DNA from: Spizellomyces punctatus DAOM BR117
Taxonomy: Eukaryota; Chytridiomycota; Chytridiomycetes; Spizellomycetales; Spizellomycetaceae
NCBI RefSeq assembly: GCF_000182565.1
Contig: NW_015971544.1
Span: forward strand, 789,783 to 853,782
Reading direction: 5' to 3'
DNA: 64,000 bases
Position numbers and translations under genes: made by a program. Shown here in pieces: positions 1 to 10,141 of the stretch; within the stretch, counting starts at the first letter, position 1; the number at the start of each line of letters is the position of its first letter. The notes under the pieces were generated by a model that saw only the letters and a program-made list of their open reading frames with translations, had not been told where the DNA came from and ran no database searches.

Positions 1-2507
1 CTTTCTTTCCATTCTTCTTGAATGGGATAGGACAACACTTTCAAGCTCCTGGCCCGGGTTTCCTTCTCCTTCCGCAAACACCGCATGGTGGATCGACGTA
101 TGGTCGTCGATATACTCGATGCAACGAGAGGACTTACACGAAGGGTCCCAAGAGGGACGCGTTGGGAGGGACGTCAAAGTTTCGAACTGGGAGTGCAAAA
201 GTCAACGATAGATCAAAGAATCATGATATACGAAGGGGTAAAACTAACCACGGCCTCTAAGGGCCCAGTCATCTCTGCAACAACTTTGAATTTGAAGGCG
301 CTATCGGAAGTATTGATATAAACCGACGCATGACCATCCTTTGACACTTGTTCCCATCTACTTTCATCCTCCATGTGTTCAAAGACGTCTGCCAACATTG
401 CATCAATGTCCTCCGCATATCGATGCGCAGTGCTTTTCTCATCCACTTTAATATCTTTCAAGATGGCATTATCCGTTGTACTATCCTCTGCTGTTTGCAG
501 AGCAGCAGAAACTAGTGGTGAGACCATACTCTCAAATGCGGGTGTTAATGGGAGAGAGATACGTGGGGCAGGGCTCCACCGCTTCTTTGTGGCAGAAGCC
601 CCAATGGTCAATTCAGGGTTCTGAGTGCTGGACTCCTCCTCATCGTCCTGATAAGATTCAATGACGGATACAGCGTCATCCGCTTGCTCTTCCATCTTTT
701 CCAGCTCCTCCACAAGCCGTTTTACAGCTCGTGGTGCAATCATTGTAGTCATAAACTCGGAAACGGATGTTGCCAGATTGACATGGTAATTCACGTCGTG
801 GATGTGCGTTAGGCGACAACGTGGTTGATCATCTGAATTGCCAACAGATTCTGATATGCAAGATACGATCCGTTACATTTCGCTCAACGTACGATAGAAA
901 ACAAAATCCTTCTCGAATTCCGTACCTATAATCGTTCCACAAATATTCACATCCGATATGATCCCTTTGACACCGTCCGCCTGTATGGTCTCCCAATCCC
1001 ATTGGACCGACCTCTGCACAATTACAGCTCGTCCATCGCCCAATCGCTGTGCATGGTACAGCACAACCATGTCACGAGGGACGGCAGGGAAAACGCCCTT
1101 GGTGCGATAATATTGGATACGTGAGACTTCCCTGTGGGTAGTGGTGAATATGCGGAGCGTTTGAGCTTTTTGGGTCATGTCATCCCATTTTTGTCGCGAC
1201 TGAGATCTTGTTAATTCAAGACAGAAAAAAGATAGCGAGTAACTGATTGGTACTTACTGCTGGATCCATGAGGAACTGGAAAGCTGTTTCAAGTGAAGCT
1301 TTTACCTCCACATCAAACTAAATAGTATATTCGATTAATAGTCTGAACACGTATAGTAATATAAGCGAAAGCGCTTACCCTCCAAGCCTCTGGGATACTC
1401 TTATGCTGCATCAATTGATACCCGGTTGAGGTACCTGCTTCTCTTCTCTCATTCCATTGCACCTTGTCATTAACAAGATGCAATGTGGTTTTGATCATCA
1501 TCTCAATATCTCTCTCATAGTGGAGGGGAAGTCCGGATGTTGATAAAGACGACGCATCCGAGATGACGCGAGAAGTCTCTGTTTGGCTTGGCGACTCGGA
1601 AAATGGTCGGCTACTAGGGGAAAGGGTTGCAGAACGCGGGGTGGCTGGCGGGGTAATTACGGGTGACTTTCCGGGAAGTACAAGAGGTGGAGGAATGGGT
1701 CTTGGGGTAGGCGTCGCGTTGATGGGCATGGGCGCCGCCTCTGGAGCTTGGGAATTCCCAGTTTCAACAATGGGGACCTCTGCGACCGGCGCGACTGAGG
1801 ATGACACAGCTTTGACGCCCTCCCTCATAGTAGGGACGGTCACGGGTGGGACTGATTCTGCAGTCGAGGATGATTGCACACTGCTGGCCGATATCGATGG
1901 AGCATTCCGTTGCTTCGACGTCCGTTCTCCGGCCCTTCTCCGAACCGCGTCGTTCACATCCATCACGGACGGTGGCACCACCATGTCCTCCAAGGGATCC
2001 ACTGGAAACTCGCCAAAATGCTTGGGACTCGCCAGCATTCCTCTCACCTCGGCCGACGGCGCCGAGATTGTCCGCTCACCTGGGAGGACCTTCCAAAACA
2101 CTCCCCCGTTTCCAGCTACAATTGTGTTCGCTCGTCCTCGTTTAGCTAATAACTCGATATTGGCCGATGAGGTGGGGCCCGGTTTGGATTCGGATGTCGG
2201 TGCGATAATGAGGTACAAGATGCTAACGCACATCAGTTGGTATATGGTGCGTTGAAAAGAGGAGACCTCCGAATGTGCTAGTGCTGTTGGATAAAGTAAT
2301 AGTATCGATGAGCAAGAGAGCGACGCTATCTTAAAGGAACATCCAAAGCGTACCTTGATCAACAAACACAAGTACTGGAGCGATCATGGCGAACTTGAGC
2401 AAGAGAGCCTTATTCGCTTCGGACATTGGAGGAGAATCAACATGTTTCGTTTGTTCGACTACGGTCCGGGTTTGGGCTTTCTTGTTTTTCTTTGAAAATC
2501 CGACCAT
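1..2507 (-). CDS. Double START-domain protein with N-terminal membrane segments (3' end outside window)
   Basis: Probable lipid-transfer protein. I read exons 2507-2354, 2283-1379, 1317-1258, 1199-893, 850-249 and 186-1, all joined in frame by GT-AG introns of 42-70 bp. The start at 2507 opens with MVGFSKKNKK. Two hydrophobic stretches follow (around residues 36-50 and 63-80), suggesting membrane anchoring. A long Pro/Ser/Thr-rich linker comes next. The first START-like domain spans about 1500-790 and contains SRQKWDDMTQ and the VPRDMVVL segment. After an acidic linker a second START-like domain begins near 470; its FETLTSLPTRPSWDPSC motif sits at the start of the last visible exon, and the IEYIDDHTSIHHAVF segment continues to the window edge. 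START domains bind sterols or phospholipids. The N-terminal anchor plus START arrangement recalls STARD3, but the tandem pair is unusual. The second domain is cut by the window edge. Confidence 0.8.
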
Positions 2508-3241
2508 GGTTGGCTGTGAGGCTCAAGCGTTCGATCGTAAAACAGGATAGGCTATGAGGTGCCACGGTAGCTAAAAGAATGAGGCTCTTGGGCAAACCCA
2601 AGATTATAAGAGCACCACCACCAGAAACAAGCTAGTTTTGAGCGATAATGTCCAAATGTATATCTCCTCCTCCGCCGTCAAAAAAAGAAAATAAACAAAC
2701 GTTTTCTTCCTGCTCAGGACAGCGGCTCCAAAATGCAAAAAGCGCTGACAGCAGAAACGCTTTCGCCAAAACCATCGGCTCTGGCTAAAATTCGAAATCT
2801 AACTGATATGGCGGACATCATCGTCATTACCTCTAAAAAGGGTAAAAAAATGTCAAAAACAAAATAAAAAACATTTTTGAACACCTTTTTGGAACACTCA
2901 GCTCATTTACACGAATTAGGAAGGCTGGTTCCAGTTGGTTTATTCTTCCACATTGGAGTTATCTCGCTATGTCCCGCATAACAAGAACATTGTTTTGCTG
3001 GACCGCACCCGAACACTATCCGACATTCCGTCATTTTTGGCAGAACAATGGCTCCATAGCATACGATATTTCAACAGCCATGGGGTAGAACTCATTTCGT
3101 ATATGTATAATATATATAGGACATGCGCAATACAAAATTATTCACAAGCATTTCGCCACAGCGTCGCATTCAGCGGCCTCTGCCCAAACAACCAAAGCAC
3201 CCACGTCTCTATTCCCCCAGCCTCTACCCTAAGCGCCATAT
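2508..3241. other. Intergenic, upstream of the START gene
   Basis: This 734-bp stretch holds no convincing coding region. It contains the promoter side of the START gene (start at 2507) and the downstream side of the next minus-strand gene. A/T-rich runs occur near 2680-2880. No specific regulatory site could be identified. Confidence 0.5.
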
Positions 3242-3726
3242 TCATCGTCTCTTCAGTTTCAACTTTTGCCGGGCCATGCTCTTTGATCTGGCCTTCATCT
3301 TCTTCTTGTAAGCATTCCTGCTCATAAACAGTCGTTCTTTCTCTGCCTTTGTCATTGGTTTTGACTCTGTTTGGGTCTTCTCTTCACTATCTACATCCAT
3401 AGTCGCCACAGTCTCCTCCGTTTCGCGTGTTCGTCCTCGTTCGTCTACCGTCTCGGCGACTTGGTGCGTTGGCTCCTGTGTTGCGAGTGCTTCAGTGGTG
3501 ATAGAAGTGGCGGCCTCCGTTGCTGCTTTTTTCTGAACGAGACGCTCCAATCGGGCGGTTTCTGCGGGTCCAAATATCTAATAGCAAAAGTTGTCAACAA
3601 TCGCCCAGGGATATTGAGCGACGTTCTTCTTGTTTGAATGATGCTCTGGTGTAATATCCCACATACCGTCTCCCGCTTAATTGCCCTGTTGCGTCGCATC
3701 GACTTTGACCGTAGTCCCTTTGCCAT
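3242..3726 (-). CDS. LLP/DUF2423 small basic nuclear protein
   Basis: Two exons, 3726-3667 and 3577-3242, encode 131 residues. Exon 1 gives MAKGLRSKSMRRNRAIKRET, the typical N terminus of the LLP (learning-associated protein, DUF2423; yeast YBL028C-like) family. After the 89-bp intron comes IFGPAETARLERLVQKK. The middle is low-complexity Thr/Glu-rich, and the C terminus is strongly basic (KKKMKARSKSMARQKLKLKRR region), as expected for a nucleolar or nuclear protein. Family members are small and have been linked to ribosome biogenesis. The intron begins GTATGT and ends TTAG. Identification rests on the N-terminal motif, the size and the basic tail. Confidence 0.8.
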
Positions 3727-4247
3727 TTCGTGAGTTTGAAGTTTGAGCGGTAGAGGAAAGTGCCGTCAGCGGAGTTGCGCTCTGTTGAGACGACAAGGCG
3801 AAAAACAATTCGGAGAGGCGCAGCTTCATATGACCTTTAATGGGTAGATGATGTGCCACGTGATGTCCCAGCTCTCGGCTCGAACGGATTTTGAATCCAC
3901 AAAGTGCCTTACGCTCGGACTAAGGCCAAACTGCAGCAACTCTGCAAGCTTGTTGGTGAACTCATATCCAACCAGTAATCCTTACAAAAAAGAAATCCAG
4001 AAAAAGCTAATATCAAGAGGGTTATTGTGGAGGTCCATGACACCTCCAATTCGGTGTGGTTGGAATTGGTGCATCACGTCAGCACCCACGCGAACACATT
4101 TTATGATAAAACCACCATCAAGTCCAAAGGTTTCAGCCCAGCCAATTCATTTCCATCTCAGCTTTTGTGCTCTACACTACGACATTCTCTCACTGCATAA
4201 CCGCACGCTGGCGTTCCTACGAAGATCAAACTCTACGTCGCATATCG

Positions 4248-5240
4248 ATGGAGATAGCACTGTAAGTCCCTCCCACTTTGACGGGAAAAACAACAAAACT
4301 TACATACTTTCCAGCTCTCGACCTCCAAGTAAGTAGTCAACCCTCGGCAAGCAAGGCCAACGTCCTTCTCACGTCCAATTAGCGTAAACCGATCATCATG
4401 GAACAACAGCGAGCCACACACCAGAACCTTAGATCCGCGAGAACTGATGTACAGTTTTGCGAATAGGATCTTGCATTCAAGGTTTTGGAAAGCTTTCTAC
4501 TTTCTGATGGCATTTCTGAGTGTGGTCCTGTTGGGTGTGGTATGTTACCTGATTCTAAGCGGTATCTATGCGGTTCTGATAACTGACGGCAGGCTGCTTA
4601 TAGACACTGGTTGAGAAATGGTATGTCAAAGCCGCCATGATAGGAACCCCGAAAACCAGGCAAACAAGCTGACCTGTACACTTTTCCCAGTCCGTCCTTT
4701 TGGTTTTACGTTCTCGAATACATTCTTAATATCTCCATGATTCTTGAAGTATCTATCCGATTCGTGGCTCTCGGAAAGGTAAACCTTTCTTTACTGTCTG
4801 TTGAATGAGCATGCCTCTGACACACCACACTACACAGCTCTTTTGGACCTCCTACTGGAACTTGGCTGACCTCTTGATGATCCCCCTATGCCTCATAACA
4901 CTCTTCCTCCAAAACTCTTCAGAATGTACATCAAGCACCCGACGAGAAGCTGAAATGGAAGAGATTTTGCTGATCGTTCGGAACGTGGTTCTCTTGGGAC
5001 GGTTGATTGTTGTCGTCGAAAAGTGCGTCTGGCTCCCCTCTCATGACATCCTAGTTTTGTTTTACTTACTTATGTTGTGTCTTATCCAGGAACCGAAAGC
5101 AGATGTACACCAAATCTACACCAATAGACTTTACCACCCTTAACGGGAAGCCACTGGATCTTATGGGAGATGTATTGCCAGGTGGTCAGATATTACCGGC
5201 CTACCATCAGAGCTGGGAAGAAGAGGATGATTTTATATGA
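4248..5240 (+). CDS. Small four-helix voltage-sensor-domain-like membrane protein
   Basis: Six exons read in frame: 4248-4261, 4383-4539, 4604-4620 (17 nt), 4691-4778, 4838-5022 and 5090-5240, giving 203 residues. Four hydrophobic segments are visible. S1 is near FYFLMAFLSVVLLGV. S2 is FYVLEYILNISMILEVSIRF with internal Glu and Arg. S3 is NLADLLMIPLCLITLFL with Asp. S4 is EEILLIVRNVVLLGRLIVVV with two Arg residues. This spacing of acidic residues in S2/S3 and Arg in S4 is that of a lone voltage-sensor (ion_trans-like) domain without a pore. It ends with a short hydrophilic tail finishing EEEDDFI. Function is inferred only; it could sense voltage, conduct protons or be a regulatory subunit. 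The very small exons make automatic gene models risky. The alternative start at 4399 is in a frame that stops early. Confidence 0.65.
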
Positions 5241-5448
5241 AATGTGTATTTAACTAGTTCGGCTCTTCATATTGAGGCACTATATCTCGAAAACCAGAGT
5301 CACTTTATTATACTATGGCAAGTTTACAAGCAACAATTCCCGTTGGAATGTGCAAGTTGGTGTACGGTTCGATTTGGTAGTGGCTCGATCCAATAGCACA
5401 CCCCAATTGCTTGATGTGTGAGCTCACCAACTGTTTCGCCATTGCCGA

Positions 5449-5991
5449 ATGTCATTCCTTTCCAACCTTCCAACGAGCCCAAGACCGTCTACGCCGTCGT
5501 CTACACTACAAATGCTCAAGGTGTGTGAGATAGAGTTTGCTTTGCTCAGTTCACTGGATAGTATTACAATGCGCTCTTAACTCACCTGTGGGACAGCATT
5601 CGGGACCACGAAAATATGTGGCAACTGAGAACACAGATCCGCCGCCTGATCAAGGTACATTCCTCCTTCGTTATCCAAAGGTTATAGATAAATTTGCGAA
5701 ATCATTTAGTAATTTGCTTGAACCCCTGCATGTCCATTTGAATATAAGTGGTCATTCCCGACAAAACCCATCCCTTCGTACGCATGCTCTACACCCAACC
5801 GGAGAACCAAGTACGTTTTCGGTCATGCACGAGTGATTCGCATAGTTGTCCTTACAGTCTCGTTGAATTTACAGCCAGATCTCCTCACGCAACCATACAA
5901 ACGAGTTCAGGATAGCATGCAGCAGTTGGGCAAAGATTGGGCCTCAGAGGATGGGGAAGGTGAAAGGCTAAAGAAAAAAGTGAAGCGGTGA
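5449..5991 (+). CDS. Small hypothetical protein, 102 aa
   Basis: Four exons, 5449-5520, 5597-5654, 5749-5810 and 5875-5991, join in frame with canonical splice sites and give 102 residues. The middle part reads VIPDKTHPFVRMLYTQPENQ and the end is basic (ERLKKKVKR). I do not recognise the family. A competing reading of exons 1-2 in another frame looks coiled-coil-like but cannot be joined to the following exons without a stop, so it was not chosen. No signal peptide or membrane segment is visible. It lies downstream of the voltage-sensor-like gene on the same strand with about 200 bp between them. Confidence 0.45.
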
Positions 5992-6635
5992 TTGGGGTTG
6001 TGCCAGATCATTTTGATTGATGGGACGAGCATTCGTGGGTCCTTCTTGTGTGATAGTTCTATTATACCCGTATTATATGTAGGCCAACATTAGATGTCGG
6101 AGGCTTTTAATTATTGAAACCAATCAGCGATGAGAGTTTTTGCATGTAACCCGAACCTGTAAAGTTCCACATGCAGTCCAAGGTTTGGATGATAATAAAC
6201 GAGGACGAAAGGGCTCGTCCGCGAAACAAATTAAGAATGATGCAAAATGACCAGCGTGCAGGAAACCTGTCGACGTGATTCACCGGCGAAGGGACTTGAA
6301 GGGCTTCAAAGATAAAAGAAAGCAGGTGACTAATGACCAAGTAGAAAGGCAAAAGCGGGAAACGGAACACATGGGCCGATGGTATGAGCAACCTTGATGC
6401 CTGTAGCGAACGAAAAGCCCTGCAACATTGGTGAGCGGCGTAATGGTGAGCTGGTTTTTCGTGCTGTGTTGTCGTAACGGCGGTTTTGCATCGGCGGAGC
6501 GGTCAAAGACCCGAATCTTCTGGTATTTTCATGGTCTCACCTGTTACATGGCTTTTATCGTCGCTGAAAGCCCATCTTAAGATTGTAGTCTGATCTTCCC
6601 ACGTCAAAATATAGTTTTGAAACCAGAGGCAGTGA
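5992..6635. other. Intergenic, upstream of the carotenoid oxygenase gene
   Basis: No coding region or RNA gene recognised in this 644-bp stretch. It should include the terminator of the small gene and the promoter of the oxygenase gene. Confidence 0.5.
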
Positions 6636-9547
6636 ATGCAAAGCATGGCCGAACAGCAACGTCCATCAACACCTCCTTTAACTCCTCCTCGCGATCAAGC
6701 GAAAGGAGAAGCGGTCATCGTCCCCATTCCCATCGTCATGGGTGCCATTGAAGAAATCGTTACTCCAGGCAGAGAACACCCTCCAGAGGAAGAAGAAGAA
6801 GGCAACGAGGACCATGAAACAGACGTATTCGGCCGTAATTACCCAACTGCTCGTCGTGCAGCGACAGGAGAAGCTGTTCCTATATCAGGCAGCGTACTAC
6901 CAGGTATTGGTACAGTTGAGGCTCCTATTCAAACTGCCCGTGCTGCGCTGCATATTGCGGATGAGATGGGTGCCCTTCCTCCGCGAAGCGTCGTAGAGCG
7001 TGGAGCAGAGATGGCTGGTGAGGAACAAGAGAGAAGAAGCATTGAAGGAGTCGAAAAGAGTGGGGAAAGGAAACACTTTAGAAAAGATGAGGAAAAGTTT
7101 GAAGTGCCGCAAGTCGGGGAAGAGAAACCGGCAGAGGCTGAGCACATTCCTGGTGAGTGGAATGTCAGTCAGCGGGTGGATCCTTCCCGGTATGATCCAA
7201 GGGTGCCGTATATTGCGGGTTTCTCGAATGGTATTGAAATAACGGTAAGGAGAGTTCAGAACTATATAGAGCGACCGGCAACAATCTGACCATCTCTTGC
7301 AATTCCATCTAGGATCCCATTATACTCGAGACCAAATTCGGCGCGGAATTTCCAAAATGGCTTCGAGGTATTTCAGAGGCCCAGTATTCACAGCTGTAAC
7401 ACCCTCATCATAGTATCCTTCCTTGTCCTAACTCAATTTCCCAGGGGCATACTACCGTAACGGCCCAGGGTTGTTTGATATTGAGTACCTGGACAAAAAG
7501 AGGCATATCACTACCTTCAGTTTCGAGCACTGGTTTGATGGCTTGCCACTCGTTCACAGGTCAGTATTGTTGTTCTGCAGTTTTTGCCAAAACAAAAAGT
7601 CATCTTCATAGTTATCGTCTTGCGCAGATTTCAAATCGACGGTGCGAAAGGGGAAGTACAGTATCGGTCCCGCTTTACCGCCACGACATTGGAAAACCTG
7701 ATTCGAGAGTATGGAAGGAAGACGCATAAGACAACTGACACGGATTTGGGAAGGTTGGGGTTAAGTAGGATGGAGTCGGATCCCTCGGCGGTCGCTGGTA
7801 TGTTAATGTCATGTTGACTGTGGTTCCTCTCGCTATTGCTAATACATAATGGTATTTCCTTTGTGTAGTAAATTTTGGTAGGTTATCGTTTCATTCACGC
7901 TTGTCCAGCTACACGCATTTTACAGGATGACACGGACCTACTATCCATTTAGCGATTCAACCGGGTTTCCCTATCGGTCACGGTCTCCCTGTTTCCGATC
8001 ATCTTGTCCTAACAACAGACTCGACTCTCCTGCAGGAGATCGACCCAGTTACATTGATCCCCAAACGGGCCTTCCGTTATGAGCACATCCACCCGGCATT
8101 CAAGGGTGAGGTGGCGGCCGCGGTCGCCGCCCGGGACATCCAACATAAGATTCTGGTGAACTATGCGATGGAGTATTTAGCGAACGGACACGCCAAGTAT
8201 ACGTTCTTTGGGCTGGCAGAACAGGACAGGTTTGATCCTCCGGTTTGTATCGTCACTTCGGACCATATTTTTTTCGCACATGTGGGTTGAATGACACTGA
8301 TCATGTTTGTAGGGTCACCTCATGGCAACAATCACAGGCCGTCCAACCCACGCTCACTCGATCGCACTCACAAAACACTATGTTGTGCTTGTTGCATTCC
8401 CTTTCACGACGACGTGGCGTACTGGGTTCCGGAAAGTCGTCCCCTGGCTTTCGCACCCTTCTCCATCGTCGCCCTCAAGTATTCGCAAAGAAATGTACTT
8501 TGACCCACACGGTCACACCACTTTCCATGTCATTGTAAGTTGCCATACTCCTACAATTTTCAACGTAACGTGTACGATAATTCAATGTTCAATATCTTTA
8601 GGACCGTGACCGCCGTGAAGAAGTCTGCATTTTCCGCACCGGTCCAATGTACGCCCTGAACATTATCAACGCATTTGAAACCGACGACGGGCAAACGGTG
8701 TGCATCGACATGAATACATACGACAATGATGAGATTTTGAGGTGCTGGGATCTGAGGAATTTGAGGACGTCGGAGATGCCGCCTTGGCCAGGTGCAACGG
8801 TTAGGCGATATGTTTTGAGTAAGATTCCAGAGGTATGTGTAATATCATGCAAGGGTGTGATAGTCGTACTTAAGCACCGAGAACAGGCATCAACTGTATA
8901 CAAAGTCAACAAATCAAAACTGCCCGAGGTAAACAAAACACATACTATATAGTACCAGTCTGGCTGAAGTCGCATTTTGATCCCCCTTCTCGTAGCCCTT
9001 TTTCACGCACCGAACTGATTTCACCCTTGAATGGCCTCGCATCAATCCTGACTCTCCTACTCATCAATACAATTACGCCTGGGGCCTGAGCATCAGTCCA
9101 GAAAAAAGGAAACTAACCAACGTGGTTTGGGACACGATTGTAAAAGCTAATGTGGCGGAAAAAAGTAGAATCGAATGGAGGCAGGAGGGCTGTTATCCCG
9201 GTAAACTTGACAAAGTTCTTTCCAGTATTATGCAGTGTAAACGTGTACGCTTAACTTTGATGAACATAGGCGAACCCATCATGATCCCAAACCGGGAGGC
9301 CGAAGTCATCAACGAAGACAACGGCGTCGTCCTCAGCATTGTTCTCGATACGGTCAACAACAACATTAGTTTCCTATTGGTGTTGGATGCCGCTACGATG
9401 CAGGAATTGGGAAGGGCTAATCTACCTGTCCATGTTCCGTTTGGGTTCCATGGTATGTTATTCGCTGCCCTCATGGTGTTTAAGACGTTTTCATTGATTG
9501 AGTGGGTTTCATGTTCAGGCGCTTGGACGCAAGAAGTCCACGGTTGA
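6636..9547 (+). CDS. Carotenoid cleavage oxygenase (RPE65 / torulene-dioxygenase-like)
   Basis: Twelve exons: 6636-7244, 7313-7367, 7445-7559, 7628-7797, 7869-7877, 7953-8242, 8313-8534, 8602-8832, 8889-8930, 8996-9200, 9270-9452 and 9519-9547, giving 719 residues. Residues 1-200 are an acidic, disordered extension not usual in the family. The catalytic fold follows: GAYYRNGPGLFD, FEHWFDGLPLVHRF, the linking motif VNFAIQPGFPIGHG, LLQEIDPVTLIPKRAF, GHLMATITGRPTHAHS with metal-ligand His, MYFDPHGHTTFHVI, and the C-terminal VPFGFHGAW with the last iron-ligand His. The family uses Fe(II) and O2 to split carotenoids; fungal members make retinal or beta-apocarotenals. Exon 5 is only 9 nt and is needed to make the VNF motif. 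A second ATG three codons in (6645) has the better context. The substrate is not readable from sequence; the retinal/torulene link is family knowledge. Confidence 0.9.
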
Positions 9548-10141
9548 AAACGTGTGTGATGATGTCGGGTCAAGATTCTGTACGAAAATGGCTGTTCATT
9601 AGGGGCCATGTCTCATCGCTGCTGCATTCCTATCTTGTTGTTTGCTGGGCTGTGTATTTGCAAGGAGCGTACATCTTTCGCACGTCAAGGCATTTTAAGT
9701 AGTTCCTGTGATGCAGTTCCTCGTTTTGTATGTTATGATAGCGTTATTTGGGCTGTAATGCGTTATGCTGAATATTGAAATTTTTTAGTGAAATACTCTG
9801 TCGTCTGTGATATAAACGGTTCAAAACCTCAAACTAGGAAATGGTAGCATGATTTGCACTTAAGACTTATTCAACTAAATTCGGCCATCAGCCCCCCCCC
9901 TCGTCCAGCAAAGAAAGAAATGCACAGATCGTCTATAGCCATCATACATAGCCCCAACCCACTGCCCTCCCTAAAGTCACTTCGCCTTGTGCAGTATGCA
10001 CTGGCGACGTCCATATAATACATACAAGAAAAAGAGTACCGTGTACATTCAATCAGCTTGGAAGCAGATGCTAATGCACGAACGCCGTCTAGGTAGTCAC
10101 AACATGTGCGCCAGTAACATGAAGTTGTGGTAAGATATCTC
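9548..10141. other. Intergenic between convergent genes
   Basis: A 594-bp stretch between the 3' ends of the oxygenase gene (+) and the F-box gene (-). It has a short poly-C run near 9892-9900. No gene seen; both terminators should lie here. Confidence 0.5.

Noticed and set aside
1563-2255. Long plus-strand open frame
   Set aside because: It lies opposite a low-complexity exon of the START gene and has no independent motif.
5414-5654. Alternative frame starting at 5414 for the small gene (contains IRDHENMWQLRTQIRRLIK)
   Set aside because: It looks helical, but the next exons cannot be joined in that frame without a stop, while another frame joins all four exons.
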